Below are positions 18,069 to 28,011 of a stretch of 64,000 nucleotides of DNA, in pieces. Numbering within the stretch: position 1 is the stretch's first letter; every line of letters starts with the position of its first letter. The stretch is taken from positions 223,781 through 287,780 of the forward strand of contig NZ_FNUX01000001.1 in NCBI RefSeq assembly GCF_900108305.1, in the 5' to 3' direction. The notes under the pieces are model-generated. The model was not told where the DNA came from, did no database searches, and saw nothing but the letters and a program-made list of their open reading frames with translations. The DNA is from Nitrosomonas ureae. Lineage in GTDB: Bacteria; Pseudomonadota; Gammaproteobacteria; Burkholderiales; Nitrosomonadaceae. The position numbers and the translations under genes are program-made.

Positions 18069-19574
18069 TTATTTAAATGCTCTGATGGATACTTCAGTAT
18101 AGAAAAAATTGGAGCCCCCATCAGCTTCTCCAAATGCGGCCAGCTGTCTATTTTTCACAAACCCTCCATTCATAAAACGCGAATACCCAATCGTCACATC
18201 AACTAGAGGGGCCAGTTTGTAGTTAATACGAGCGTTAATCGATTGCCCGATAAAATCTCCACTCTGACCGGTACTGTCACGATTAAAGACGGTAGGGGTC
18301 GAAACATTCATCAGATTGTTAAAACGATCGGTAGTGCTTGCCAGCCAGAACCAGCTATAACCGCCATCTATGGATACATCTTTGTGCGGCGAGAATTCAA
18401 ACACTAGTTTGGGCGCCTTAACGTTTTCCATAATAAGATAATCATCGGGTGACCAAGGACGAGCAAACCCGAAGAACCGTTCAAAACGATTATCGGTATT
18501 GTCATTTGGATTACGATCGCCACTTACAAAGCCATAGAAGGCACTCAATCTTGGCTTCCAATCATGTTTAATGGAATATCCTACTTCCAATAAATAAGAC
18601 CAGGCCGATTTCTTCCTGCCATTATCCTGACCAAACTGGTAAATGGTACCAAAATCGAAATCAATGCCGGTATTGGGTACGACCCCGTAAACACGTATGG
18701 CAGGGGAGTAGATATCCCGCTCAGCTTGCCGCCCATGCCTGTCATCCTGCTTTAGGCCCATGAAATAAGGCTGTATTGTCATTACATCAGACCATTTGCG
18801 CCAATGTCCCACAGCACCATAGAACCACTGGTCTTTGCTGCGCCCATCAAATTCGTTGATGTTACGAATGACAGGCTGCATTCCCCATGCATCAAGCTCC
18901 CAATCATTCGATTCTTGTCCGAAAGTGACACGAAAGCCTTCGAAATTATTGGTGGTATTACGCCATTGATTGTTGCCCAGCAATCGCCGGTCTACTGCTT
19001 CCCAGGACATGCGGCCACCTCGAATTCTGAGCGGACGATTGTTTCCCAAATCATCCTTGCCTAAAGCGTCCTTGAAATACAATTCACCATATGTCTGAAT
19101 CAGCTCAAAAGGATTCCAGTCACGATTATCTTTTGGAAAATGGCTATTGTAGCCTCGAGAATCCTGAAATTCGACCGCCATACGAAAAGGGTCGAGTATA
19201 TTTCTGATACCGATATAGGCACGAGTTCGAAGCAGGAATTGATGATCAGTTAAAACTTGATTACGACGAATATCATCATTACGCAACTCATAGCGTGTTC
19301 GATGATCAATTCCAACATCTAACCAGTCAAGATTTCTGAATGCTTCATATTCAGTTTTGGCCAAGTTACGCACGTAACGGGGTGGATCCGACTCAGGGTG
19401 AGTGGAATAACTGCGGGCACGCTGAAAATAGGTTGTTTTTTTTGTAACTTCTGATTCTGCGGTTGCTGCATGAGCAACTGGTTGAGTTGTCGGCTGATCT
19501 GCAGACACCTGAATAGGATTAATAGATATTGCACTTAAAATCGCAGTGTGTAACAAAAGCAAAAGAAACTTCAC
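18069..19574 (-). CDS. Alginate-export-type outer-membrane beta-barrel protein
   Basis: The 501-residue protein has a signal peptide (MKFLLLLLHTAILSAISINP, cleavage probably after QVSA). A barrel-like pattern of alternating hydrophobic residues and many Asn, Asp, Arg, Tyr and Trp follows. Segments such as RTRAYIGIRNI, RIRGGRMSWEAVDRRLLG and the closing strand NFFYTEVSIRAFK with a C-terminal aromatic-basic end resemble the AlgE/alginate-export family found in many Proteobacteria as a general channel. The actual substrate is unknown; no alginate genes lie nearby. It stands alone on the minus strand, facing the coiled-coil gene. Confidence 0.75.
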   Translation of the reverse strand: MKFLLLLLHTAILSAISINPIQVSADQPTTQPVAHAATAESEVTKKTTYFQRARSYSTHPESDPPRYVRNLAKTEYEAFRNLDWLDVGIDHRTRYELRNDDIRRNQVLTDHQFLLRTRAYIGIRNILDPFRMAVEFQDSRGYNSHFPKDNRDWNPFELIQTYGELYFKDALGKDDLGNNRPLRIRGGRMSWEAVDRRLLGNNQWRNTTNNFEGFRVTFGQESNDWELDAWGMQPVIRNINEFDGRSKDQWFYGAVGHWRKWSDVMTIQPYFMGLKQDDRHGRQAERDIYSPAIRVYGVVPNTGIDFDFGTIYQFGQDNGRKKSAWSYLLEVGYSIKHDWKPRLSAFYGFVSGDRNPNDNTDNRFERFFGFARPWSPDDYLIMENVKAPKLVFEFSPHKDVSIDGGYSWFWLASTTDRFNNLMNVSTPTVFNRDSTGQSGDFIGQSINARINYKLAPLVDVTIGYSRFMNGGFVKNRQLAAFGEADGGSNFFYTEVSIRAFK

Positions 19575-20167
19575 TTTATTCTCCTAAGTGAACTCTCCGC
19601 TGCTACGGTTAAGTCACTGATATCTTATTGTTCTTTAACCTCCTATTTTTAGGTCAGTACTATATCATTGTTTTTGGGCTAATCTGATCTTAATTATCAA
19701 ATCAAGAATTAATCAAGCTGGAAAAGCGCCCTACACTTGGGTATTTATTAATGGTGCTTAGTATTGTTGACTATTTACTGCTATTCCTTCAGTCGGTACC
19801 GGAAATGTTATTTAGCAAAGTAAACATTCATGTTTAATACAAGCTTGGGATACTAAGGCGAGGAACGCTTGATGTATATTGGCCAAACTATTATTATTTA
19901 TAGGATACTCAATTAGATGAACTACAACTAATACCTAGGATTTCTACGCGTTTCTATTAGATTTACTGAACGAATCAAATTGGAGAGAAATTAAGTTTTA
20001 CTGGATTAATTTTTCAACATATTGAAATAAAATTAATTATAGTATTCAATGAAGCACTTCGATCCATTGAGCCAAGCGGCTTGTTGCGTGTCGCACGGAA
20101 TCTCGACTAGCATATTTAGATACAAAATTATCTCTAGTACCATATTTTTATTTCGGAATGGAAATAC
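19575..20167. other. Long intergenic region upstream of the barrel gene and yaaA
   Basis: This AT-rich stretch of nearly 600 bp lies between two divergently transcribed genes and must contain both promoters. I found no convincing small ORF, RNA gene or repeat in it. Confidence 0.35.
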
Positions 20168-20950
20168 ATGATTATTATTATCTCACCGGCCAAAACACTG
20201 GATTTTGAAACCCCGCCCATCACTCGGGAATATACGCAACCTGTTTTTCTCGATGACTCCGCCAAGTTGATCAGTGCGCTCAAGAAACTGGAACCGGAGC
20301 AAATCAGTCAGTTAATGTCGATCAGCCCCAAACTGGGTATTTTGAATTCAAACCGTTATTACGCCTGGAATCGCCCATTTACGCTGAAAAACTCAAAACA
20401 AGCGATGCTTGCATTCAAAGGGGATGTTTATACCGGCCTGGATGCCGGAACTATGACTACTGCGGAATTGGCTTTTGCTCAGGATCATTTGCGTATTTTG
20501 TCCGGCTTATATGGCATGTTGCACCCACTGGACCTGATACAACCCTATCGACTGGAAATGGGTACGCAATTTAAAAATCCCCACGGCAAAAACCTGTACG
20601 AGTTCTGGGGAGATAGAATCACTCAAGCACTGAGTCTGGATTTAAAGAAACAGAAGGACAGCATTCTGATCAACCTGGCATCCAACGAGTATTTCCAATC
20701 CATCCATGCAAAGAACCTGGAAGCGCGTATCATTACGCCTGTTTTTAAAGACGAAAAAAATGGAATTTATAAAATCATCAGTTTTTTTGCCAAGAAAGCC
20801 AGAGGCATGATGAGTCGCTATATCATCCGAAACAAACTTACAAATCCCGAAGCCATTAAAAAATTTGATGTTGCAGGCTATCAATTTGACGCAAGAAGCA
20901 GCAATCAGGATGAATGGGTTTTCACTCGCGCAGAATCAAAAGCAGCGTAA
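20168..20950 (+). CDS. yaaA: Peroxide-stress protein YaaA (UPF0246)
   Basis: YaaA limits free intracellular iron and so protects DNA from oxidative damage; this comes from work on the E. coli protein. The 260-residue sequence matches the family closely. It starts with IIIISPAKTLDF, has LMSISPKLGILNSNRYYAW and AMLAFKGDVYTGLDA, then LRILSGLYGMLHPLDLIQPYRLEMG and NPHGKNLYEFWGD, and ends with FDVAGYQFDARSSNQDEWVF. No OxyR box can be called by eye. The SnoaL-like gene follows 42 bp downstream in the same direction. Confidence 0.95.
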   Translation: MIIIISPAKTLDFETPPITREYTQPVFLDDSAKLISALKKLEPEQISQLMSISPKLGILNSNRYYAWNRPFTLKNSKQAMLAFKGDVYTGLDAGTMTTAELAFAQDHLRILSGLYGMLHPLDLIQPYRLEMGTQFKNPHGKNLYEFWGDRITQALSLDLKKQKDSILINLASNEYFQSIHAKNLEARIITPVFKDEKNGIYKIISFFAKKARGMMSRYIIRNKLTNPEAIKKFDVAGYQFDARSSNQDEWVFTRAESKAA

Positions 20951-20992
20951 TTCGCAGCACACGATTTAATAGGCTTCCGGCAGGAAAATGCT

Positions 20993-21355
20993 ATGACCAC
21001 CAATCTATTCATCGAACGAGCCAAAAAATACGTGACGTTATCCAACGATCATGATCTTGCACGCATAAAATGCTTGTTTGCTGATGATGCCACTTACCAC
21101 TCCGATTATTTCGGTACATACCACGGCAGCGACGCGATCCATACCATGATGACCAGCTTTTTTGCACGCTTTCCCGATGCATACTGGGAAGTCCCCGAGT
21201 ATCGCGACAACGGGCAAAATGGTATTGAATTCGCATTTGTCATGACTGGCACGGATGTCTCTACCGGCGAGCCGGTAACACGGCATGGACTGGAACGCAT
21301 CTACTTCACTTCGACGGGACTAATTCAGCATATCGCGGTCTACAAGCCGGCGTAG
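20993..21355 (+). CDS. SnoaL-like / NTF2-fold protein
   Basis: The 120-residue protein has the pattern of the SnoaL-like polyketide-cyclase/ketosteroid-isomerase fold. An N-terminal helix with FIERAKKYVTLSNDHDLARIKCLFADDATYHSD is followed by strands rich in aromatic residues and the terminal LIQHIAVYKPA. Such cone-shaped domains bind small hydrophobic ligands, but catalytic function cannot be told from sequence. It may be cotranscribed with yaaA (42 bp gap), with an AGGAAAA element before its ATG. Confidence 0.7.
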   Translation: MTTNLFIERAKKYVTLSNDHDLARIKCLFADDATYHSDYFGTYHGSDAIHTMMTSFFARFPDAYWEVPEYRDNGQNGIEFAFVMTGTDVSTGEPVTRHGLERIYFTSTGLIQHIAVYKPA

Positions 21356-21585
21356 TCGCTTGGTAAAAAAACCGCGGGCGTACACATGGCCGCAATCGCG
21401 TATTTGGTTCGATACCTCTATCTTCCGGCAAGAATGTAATCTCCCGATTAAGCTGGGAACAGCACATGAGAAAGCTAATTCTTCCAATGGAAACCATTAG
21501 ATAAAAAACAGGGTTTCCCCAATATACTCACTATATCGAGTCCATTATTATGACAGTCATGAATTCACCACTGGAGGAACTGATC

Positions 21586-21969
21586 ATGAAAGCACAAAAA
21601 TTATTTGCACTAATCTCTATTTTGGCATTCAGTTTAACTGTTTCATCAGCATTCGCAGTAGAAGGTATTGATGACAACGATCATGCCGCATTGGCGCAAT
21701 ATTATGAAAATGTTGCCAAGGAAACCGAAGCAAAATTACAAAAAAATAAAGCGGCACTCGATGAATACGAAGCACATTCTTACTACTATGGTAGACGAGG
21801 CCAGGATTTCAAATCACACACAGTTGCGAATATTCGTGAATACGAAGCAGTGTTGGCAGAAAGCCTGAATAATGCAGACCTGCATAAAAGAATAGCAATG
21901 GATCAAGGTAATCCAGCAATCAACAAAGCTCAACTTAATCTTAATCAAAGCACATCAGCAACCAGATAA
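21586..21969 (+). CDS. Small secreted protein of unknown function
   Basis: The start is ATG 21586 because GGAGGA lies at 21573-21578; an upstream in-frame ATG would add 12 residues and spoil the signal peptide. The 127-residue product has a clear signal peptide (MKAQKLFALISILAFSLTVS, cleaved about SSAFA). The mature part is charged and helical with DHAALAQYYENVAKETEAKL and a YYYGRRGQDFKSHTVANI segment. The HAALAxYYexxA start is reminiscent of small periplasmic stress proteins, but I cannot name a family. A clear intrinsic terminator follows. Confidence 0.75.
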   Translation: MKAQKLFALISILAFSLTVSSAFAVEGIDDNDHAALAQYYENVAKETEAKLQKNKAALDEYEAHSYYYGRRGQDFKSHTVANIREYEAVLAESLNNADLHKRIAMDQGNPAINKAQLNLNQSTSATR

Positions 21970-22011
21970 TCTAATCATACCCTAATTGGATCCGATAGGA
22001 TTCAGTCGAAA

Positions 22012-22045
22012 AAACAGCCATCAATTTATCGATGGCTGTTTTTTT
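22012..22045 (+). terminator. Rho-independent terminator
   Basis: An AACAGCCATC / GATGGCTGTT stem with an 8-nt loop is followed by a run of seven or more T. It closes the small secreted-protein gene and is canonical. Confidence 0.92.
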
Positions 22046-22233
22046 ATTCCGATAACGGTATTCTCCAATCGTAATAACAAAAACCATCATAATCTTCCCT
22101 ATTCATAGGTAATAGCAATTGGCATCTTATTAATATTCCTGCTTATTCCGGTATAACCGAGCGTCCCGCAACATCACATAAAAGAACGTAGCATCTCACT
22201 CGACCGCATCAATCTCATAAAGCATGATTGACG

Positions 22234-22243
22234 CCCCCCCCCC
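22234..22243. repeat. C10 homopolymer upstream of the DASS transporter
   Basis: Ten consecutive C residues sit about 75 bp before the transporter ATG, in otherwise mixed sequence. Tracts of this kind can slip and change promoter spacing; that this one does so is only a hypothesis. Confidence 0.6.
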
Positions 22244-22316
22244 ACTCCGGCATGATGCAAGTCCTTCGATGTCACAGCGTCTTTGGTAGATCTCTCATCA
22301 CTAAAATTCAAATCTT

Positions 22317-23699
22317 ATGACCATTACTCCCAATCGTGAGTGGGCTTTGATAGCCGGTCCGCTGCTTGCAATCATTATGTTCTTTGCGATGTCTCGGTCT
22401 GGTTGGGAGGAATATGCCTGCTGGACCGGAGCTGTGGCTATTTTATGCGTAATTTGGTGGATTTTTGAACCGATCCCGATTCCCGCAACATCGATTATTC
22501 CGTTAGCGGTTTTACCACTCCTCGGTGTATTGCCACAGGAAAAAGTAGCTATGGCGTATGGTAACGAGCTGATTCTACTGATGCTCGGTGGTTTTATCTT
22601 GTCAGCGGCAATGGAACGTTCCGGCGCACATCGACGGATTGCACTCGGAATGGTCAATCTAGTGGGCGGTACCAGTAGCCGCCGCATTGTGCTGGGATTC
22701 ATGGTAGCTACTGCCGCGTTAAGCATGTGGATCTCAAACACGGCAACAACATTAATGATGCTGCCGATTGCACTGGCGGTCATTACGCAGAGCCCCGACA
22801 AGAAACTGGCCGTACCTCTGCTATTGGCGATTGCCTACGGCAGTAATATCGGCGGTCTGGGCACACCGATCGGTACACCGCCAAACCTGGTTTTCATGCA
22901 GCAGTATGAGAATTTTACCGGAACGGCAGTGAGTTTCTCACAGTGGATGAGTTGGGGATTACCCGTCGTGGTGATCTTTATCCCGATTGCCGGACTATGG
23001 CTCACGCGCGCATTGGATTATCGCGGCACATTGGTAATTCCTCCAGCAGGAGATTGGCGTCCCGAAGAACGCCGCGTGCTAATCATTTTTGGTTTGACCG
23101 CTTTGGCATGGATTACGCGCCTTGAACCCCTTGGCGGCTGGAGCACCTGGTTTGATCTCAAGGGGGCGAATGATGCGATTGTCGCTTTAGTTGCTGTAGT
23201 AATTTTGTTTCTGGTACCCAACGGTCATGGTGGCAAGCTGCTCGATTGGCAGACCGCAGAGAAAATTCCTTGGGGCATTCTCATTTTGTTTGCCGCAGGT
23301 ATTTGCATTGCCCAGGCCTTTGTCGAATCCGGACTATCCCGCGCAATCGGCGATCAACTCGCAATTCTTGCCAGCTTGCATCCACTGATCATCATTGCTG
23401 TCATCGCGTTGAGCATGACTTTTCTTACTGAAACCACGAGCAATACCGCGACCACCATATTATTGATGCCGATCCTGGCGTCCGCTGCGCTAGCGGCAGG
23501 CATTGAGCCAAGCCTGTTAATGGTGCCTGCTGCGATGAGCGCGAGCTGCGCCTTTATGCTGCCGGTTGCCACCGCACCAAACGCCATCGTCTTTGGCAGC
23601 GGTCATATTCCTATTGCTCATATGGTGAGAGAGGGGATAGTACTGAATTTTATCGGCGCTATAGTGATTACAGTGGTGTGTTATTTATTAGTTGCATAG
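22317..23699 (+). CDS. DASS/SLC13-family anion:sodium symporter
   Basis: This inner-membrane transporter is of the divalent anion:Na+ symporter family (dicarboxylate, sulfate or related substrates). The 460-residue protein is hydrophobic throughout and carries the two diagnostic SNT motifs: WISNTATTLMMLPIALAV (about residue 140) and TETTSNTATTILLMPILAS (about 380). These bind Na+ and substrate carboxylates. Further family signs are PIPATSIIPLAVLPLLGV and GGLGTPIGTPPNLVF. The specific substrate cannot be predicted. The start is ATG 22317; no strong Shine-Dalgarno is visible. A C10 tract lies upstream. Confidence 0.9.
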   Translation: MTITPNREWALIAGPLLAIIMFFAMSRSGWEEYACWTGAVAILCVIWWIFEPIPIPATSIIPLAVLPLLGVLPQEKVAMAYGNELILLMLGGFILSAAMERSGAHRRIALGMVNLVGGTSSRRIVLGFMVATAALSMWISNTATTLMMLPIALAVITQSPDKKLAVPLLLAIAYGSNIGGLGTPIGTPPNLVFMQQYENFTGTAVSFSQWMSWGLPVVVIFIPIAGLWLTRALDYRGTLVIPPAGDWRPEERRVLIIFGLTALAWITRLEPLGGWSTWFDLKGANDAIVALVAVVILFLVPNGHGGKLLDWQTAEKIPWGILILFAAGICIAQAFVESGLSRAIGDQLAILASLHPLIIIAVIALSMTFLTETTSNTATTILLMPILASAALAAGIEPSLLMVPAAMSASCAFMLPVATAPNAIVFGSGHIPIAHMVREGIVLNFIGAIVITVVCYLLVA

Positions 23700-23741
23700 C
23701 GAACCCGAAGCCGGAATGAATAATACGAAAAATTATTGGCG

Positions 23742-24290
23742 TTAGAAATAGCCGTCAGATAACCCCCACGCTTTCCATCCGGCCAGGCACAAGAGGGTAA
23801 AGAATGCAGCCAGTAAATCATCGAACATAACGCCAAATCCACCTTTCAGACGATTCTCGTAATAACGGATGGGCTGAGGTTTAGCGATATCGAACAGACG
23901 AAACAAGGCAAATGCGGCTAATTGCCACGCCCAGTGATGCGGGGTAAAGTACAGCACCAAAAGAAATGCCACCGTTTCATCCCATACCATGCCGCCGTGA
24001 TCGGGATCTCCCAGCGCCTTACCGGTAATACCGCAAGCCCAGATGCCTAAGATAAAAAAAACATCAATCAGCAACAAAAGATAAGCAGGACTAAGGTAAT
24101 GATTAAGTAAAGAAAATAATGGAAAAGCAACTAATGTTCCCACTGTTCCCGGCGCAACAGGGCTTAATCCCGCCCCACCGGAGAACGCAATCATATAAGC
24201 GGGGTGGCGGTAAAGAAAATCCACATTCGGCCGGAATGATGAAGGTGAAGCACCGGATGATTTGTGAATATCAGAATCTGAAATGGTCAT
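23742..24290 (-). CDS. pgpA: Phosphatidylglycerophosphatase A
   Basis: PgpA dephosphorylates phosphatidylglycerophosphate in the inner membrane. The 182-residue protein has the family signature GLSPVAPGTVGTLVAFPLF, the acidic motif DPDHGGMVWDETVAF and FRLFDIAKPQPIRYYENRLKGG, GVMFDDLLAAFF near the end. Its start overlaps the end of thiL by 20 bp, so it is the last gene of the rib-nusB-thiL-pgpA cluster. Confidence 0.95.
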   Translation of the reverse strand: MTISDSDIHKSSGASPSSFRPNVDFLYRHPAYMIAFSGGAGLSPVAPGTVGTLVAFPLFSLLNHYLSPAYLLLLIDVFFILGIWACGITGKALGDPDHGGMVWDETVAFLLVLYFTPHHWAWQLAAFALFRLFDIAKPQPIRYYENRLKGGFGVMFDDLLAAFFTLLCLAGWKAWGLSDGYF

Positions 24291-25242
24291 AGCCTTGAAT
24301 TTCCAAAGTCATTGTGCCTCCCTGTGCGTCCTTCACAATTAAGCCCTCCCCTGAATAAATCTCGCCGATGCGGGTGAGCGGGATAGCCAGCTCGGAAGAA
24401 AGCATTTCAATTTTCCGGCGATTTATTTTCGGCGCTGTAAAGCAGAGTTCATAATCATCACCGCCAGCCAGCAGGCAATTCATTGCTACTGATTGCTGAC
24501 GATATTTTTTCAATACTGAGGAACAGGGTATATCAGTCATCTTAATCCAGGCTGCTTTTCCTGAGGCAGTCAAAATATGTCCTAAATCGGCCATTAATCC
24601 ATCAGAAATATCGATGGCACTGTGTGCCAGGCCAATCAAACGTTGGCCAAGCTCTACCCTGGCGGTCGGTGCCCGTAGCGCTGGCAGACATTGCTCAATC
24701 TCAGCGGCAGGCAAAGTGAATTGCCCCAATTCATGCTGCAGTGCCAAAGCCGCATCACCTATTTCACCGGAAACCCAGATATCGTCATCCAGCTTGGCGT
24801 CACCTCGGCGTAACGCTTTACCTGCCGCAACCTCACCAATAATTTGTACCCCGATATTCAGCGCTCCTGCGGTAGTGTCTCCCCCGATCAACTCAATGTG
24901 ATACAAATCAGCCAAGGCAAAAAAACCATCACTGAATCCAGATAACCAGGCAATATTCTGTTTCACCAAATCCTCAGGCAATGTCAGAGTCAGCAATACC
25001 CAACGTGGCTTGGCGCCCATTGCCGCCATATCGGACAAATTAACTGCGAGGGATTTATATCCAAGATTGTAAGGATCTGTTTCAGGGAAGAAATGCTTAC
25101 CACACACCAACGTATCCGTTGAAATGGCAAGCTCGATTCCTGCTGTTGATGCAATGAGCGCTGCATCGTCACCGATCCCCAGCACCGCACCTGATGCAGA
25201 CCGCTTGAAATACCGGTGAATGATATCGAATTCTGAGCACAT
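24271..25242 (-). CDS. thiL: Thiamine-monophosphate kinase
   Basis: ThiL makes thiamine diphosphate from the monophosphate with ATP. The 323-residue AIR-synthase-fold protein has GIGDDAALIAS near the N-terminus, LSDMAAMGAKPRWVLLTLTL, GGDTTAG, HSAIDISDGLMADLGHI and AGGDDYELCFTAP, which are all metal- and nucleotide-binding motifs of ThiL. It lies 9 bp downstream of nusB and overlaps pgpA. Confidence 0.96.
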   Translation of the reverse strand: MCSEFDIIHRYFKRSASGAVLGIGDDAALIASTAGIELAISTDTLVCGKHFFPETDPYNLGYKSLAVNLSDMAAMGAKPRWVLLTLTLPEDLVKQNIAWLSGFSDGFFALADLYHIELIGGDTTAGALNIGVQIIGEVAAGKALRRGDAKLDDDIWVSGEIGDAALALQHELGQFTLPAAEIEQCLPALRAPTARVELGQRLIGLAHSAIDISDGLMADLGHILTASGKAAWIKMTDIPCSSVLKKYRQQSVAMNCLLAGGDDYELCFTAPKINRRKIEMLSSELAIPLTRIGEIYSGEGLIVKDAQGGTMTLEIQGYDHFRF

Positions 25243-25251
25243 GCTGGAAAA

Positions 25252-25752
25252 TCACACGCGATTCTTAATCGCCTTTTGCATTTGAATCTCGCTGCTGCGC
25301 AATTGAATAGCCAATTTATCCAGCACACCGTTGACGTATTTGTGCCCGTCACTACCCCCGTAGGTTCTGGCTAATTCGATCGCTTCATTGAGAATGGCGC
25401 GATAAGGAATCTCTGGGTGGTGGATGAGCTCGAAAGTACTCAATAATAAAATTGCAAACTCTACCGGGCTCAGCTCATCGAGAGAGCGATCTAAACAAGG
25501 CCGGATAATCTTTTCCAGCTCGTCAACATGTTGCAGCGCACCTTGCAGCACATGGGTAAAATGCTTTTCATCGACATGTCTGAATTCGCCGGATTCACGC
25601 AACTGCTGTTCGATAAAACTCGTTGTACCACCCACAGTCCGCCATTGATATATACCCTGCAATACAAATTCACGCGCAATCCGGCGACGGCTTTTATATT
25701 TCTCCGTTTTCTTTTCTGTGGGGGAGTTTGCGTCAGGAAGTGTGCTGATCAT
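25252..25752 (-). CDS. nusB: Transcription antitermination protein NusB
   Basis: NusB binds boxA RNA with NusE and takes part in rRNA antitermination. The 166-residue protein begins with a basic segment ([17 protein letters not shown]) and carries the helical NusB core ending in [30 protein letters not shown]. Its start overlaps the ribH stop by 4 bp, the usual ribH-nusB coupling. Confidence 0.96.
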   Translation of the reverse strand: MISTLPDANSPTEKKTEKYKSRRRIAREFVLQGIYQWRTVGGTTSFIEQQLRESGEFRHVDEKHFTHVLQGALQHVDELEKIIRPCLDRSLDELSPVEFAILLLSTFELIHHPEIPYRAILNEAIELARTYGGSDGHKYVNGVLDKLAIQLRSSEIQMQKAIKNRV

Positions 25753-26231
25753 ATATCGACTTCATCAATTTTGATATGTAAATTGGCCACTTCCAGCGCA
25801 ACCTGAGCGGCTTCCATGCCTTTAACGCTCATCCGAGCAATTGCTTGATCTTCATTATCGGTCGTCAATATGCCATTGGCAATAGGAATCTCAGCTTCAA
25901 GCTGCACCATGAGCAAACCACGTGCGGACTCAGTGGCAACTATTTCGAAATGATACGTATCGCCGCGTATCACCGCGCCCAGTGCGATCAGTGCATCAAA
26001 CTGATCGGACATGGCCATTCTTTTGATCGTGAGCGGAATTTCCAATGCACCCGGTACGGTTACGATGAGAATATTTGAATCCTGCATGCCATTCTTTTTC
26101 AGCTCTGCGGTACAAGCACTCAGGAGTCCTTCACCAATATCGATATTAAAACGGCTCATGACAATACCAACACGCAAATCCGACCCATCCAGATTCGGTT
26201 CAAATTCAAGAATATCGTCATAATACGGCAT
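25749..26231 (-). CDS. ribH: 6,7-dimethyl-8-ribityllumazine synthase
   Basis: RibH condenses the ribitylamino-uracil and dihydroxybutanone phosphate into lumazine. The 160-residue protein has [44 protein letters not shown] (catalytic His in HFE) and [14 protein letters not shown]. It lies about 58 bp downstream of the ribB/GCHII-like gene. Confidence 0.97.
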   Translation of the reverse strand: MPYYDDILEFEPNLDGSDLRVGIVMSRFNIDIGEGLLSACTAELKKNGMQDSNILIVTVPGALEIPLTIKRMAMSDQFDALIALGAVIRGDTYHFEIVATESARGLLMVQLEAEIPIANGILTTDNEDQAIARMSVKGMEAAQVALEVANLHIKIDEVDI

Positions 26232-26289
26232 AACAAGCTCCTGTTTATTTAGTATAAGTGATTACTATTAATTAATTAGAAGTTAAAGT

Positions 26290-27390
26290 TTATTGATTGT
26301 GCGTCTCAACGTAGCTCGTCACTTCCAATCCAAACCCTGTCACGCTGGGCATTTTTCTTGGGGCCGCCATTAAGCGCATTTTTCCTACACCGAGATCTTT
26401 AAGTATTTGAGCGCCAATACCATGATCGCGCAAATCTGTCTTAATCGCGTTGGAAAAATGAAGTTCCTGTAATTGAATGCGCTCAATCAGTCTGGCCGAG
26501 CTTTCTTTTCGATGCAACAGTACGATAACGCCATGCCCTTCTTCAGCAATAAATTTCATCGCCGCATGGATACTCCAGGGATGCGTGCTGTCATGAATAT
26601 CCAACAAATCAATGACCGACAATGGCTCATGCACGCGCACCAATGTTTCGGTTGCGGGGTTTATTTGGCCTTTGACCAATGCCAAATGGATCATATGCGT
26701 TATCTCATCACGGTAGGCCGTTAGCTGAAATTCACCATGCAAAGTTTGGATGGCCCGCTCAGCAACTCGAGTAACCAGGCTTTCTGTCTGATTACGGTAT
26801 TGAATTAAATCCGCGATCGCGCCAATTTTAAGCTGATGCTTATGCGCAAACGCCATGAGATCGGGTAATCGCGCCATATCGCCATCCTCTTTCAGAATTT
26901 CGCAGATTACCGAAGCCGCGCTCAAATCCGCCATCCTGGCTAAATCACAACCCGCTTCAGTGTGTCCGGCACGCATCAACACGCCACCTTTCTGGGCCAT
27001 CAACGGAAAAATATGCCCTGGTTGCACAATATCTTCTGGCTTTGCATTTTTCTTAACAGCGACTTGAATGGTGCGCGCACGATCCGCTGCCGAAATACCC
27101 GTTGTAACGCCACTAGCGGCCTCGATAGAAAGTGTAAAATTCGTACCCAGCGGCGCACGATTAGAAGATACCATCAAAGGGAGATCCAGTTGATGGCATT
27201 TCTCCTCGGTTAAAGTCAAACATATCAATCCGCGGCCATAGGTCGCCATGAAATTGATGGCTTCCGGTGTTACAAAATCCGCCGCGAGAACCAGATCGCC
27301 TTCATTCTCCCGATCTTCCTCGTCAATCAGGATGACCATTTTACCCAACTTTAGGTCGGCAATGATCTCCTGAATCGCACTGATACTCAT
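26290..27390 (-). CDS. ribB: 3,4-dihydroxy-2-butanone-4-phosphate synthase with degenerate GTP cyclohydrolase II-like domain
   Basis: The N-terminal half (about residues 1-200) is a complete DHBP synthase with [28 protein letters not shown], and [23 protein letters not shown]. The C-terminal half has the fold pattern of GTP cyclohydrolase II ([35 protein letters not shown]). However, I see no cysteine zinc site and none of the usual RSxCxTGDxFxSxRCDC-type segment, so this half is probably not an active cyclohydrolase. Such RibBX-like proteins are known in proteobacteria. ATG 27390 is preferred over a GTG at 27396. It sits 22 bp after ribE. Confidence 0.93.
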   Translation of the reverse strand: MSISAIQEIIADLKLGKMVILIDEEDRENEGDLVLAADFVTPEAINFMATYGRGLICLTLTEEKCHQLDLPLMVSSNRAPLGTNFTLSIEAASGVTTGISAADRARTIQVAVKKNAKPEDIVQPGHIFPLMAQKGGVLMRAGHTEAGCDLARMADLSAASVICEILKEDGDMARLPDLMAFAHKHQLKIGAIADLIQYRNQTESLVTRVAERAIQTLHGEFQLTAYRDEITHMIHLALVKGQINPATETLVRVHEPLSVIDLLDIHDSTHPWSIHAAMKFIAEEGHGVIVLLHRKESSARLIERIQLQELHFSNAIKTDLRDHGIGAQILKDLGVGKMRLMAAPRKMPSVTGFGLEVTSYVETHNQ

Positions 27391-27411
27391 AGTCACTTTT
27401 TCCGAAGTACG

Positions 27412-28011
27412 TTAAATGTTTAACAACTTTGCTACATAGCGTGCCAGCATATCAGTTTCCAGATTTACGCGCATTTCCGGCGCAAGCTCTTTTAAAGTGG
27501 TCATTGCTAACGTATGCGGAATAAGATTGATAGAAAATTCATTTCCCTCAACCTGATTAACCGTCAGGCTGACCCCATTCACTGTAATCGAACCTTTATG
27601 GGTCAGATACCGCAGTATTGAATCCGGTGCCCGAATAATCAATTCATAACTTTCTCCAGCGGGTTCAAATTTAACTACGAGACCAATCGCATCCACATGG
27701 CCGCTAACCAGGTGACCACCCAACCGGTCTGACAAACGCAGAGCTTTCTCCAGATTGACGCGTATGCCGGACTGACTAAGCCCTTCAGTGCAGTTTAGTG
27801 TTTCTTGCGAAACATCTACGGTAAATTTACCAACGATCAATGAAGTAACTGTGAGACAAACGCCGTTCACAGCAATGCTATCACCGATCCTGACATCATC
27901 CAGATCCAGCTTTCCAGCAGAAATACATAGAGATAAACCATTATTGCCATGACCGATAATAGGCCGGACCTGAGTTATTTCACCCACCGCTTGTATGATT
28001 CCGGTAAACAT
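27412..28011 (-). CDS. ribE: Riboflavin synthase (alpha chain)
   Basis: Riboflavin synthase dismutates two lumazines to riboflavin. The 199-residue protein has the two tandem lumazine-binding repeats: GDSIAVNGVCLTVTSL in the first and GSITVNGVSLTVNQVE in the second. It also has the conserved N-terminus MFTGIIQAVGEI and SGHVDAIG. It is the first gene of the cluster; ribD is not in the window. Confidence 0.96.
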   Translation of the reverse strand: MFTGIIQAVGEITQVRPIIGHGNNGLSLCISAGKLDLDDVRIGDSIAVNGVCLTVTSLIVGKFTVDVSQETLNCTEGLSQSGIRVNLEKALRLSDRLGGHLVSGHVDAIGLVVKFEPAGESYELIIRAPDSILRYLTHKGSITVNGVSLTVNQVEGNEFSINLIPHTLAMTTLKELAPEMRVNLETDMLARYVAKLLNI

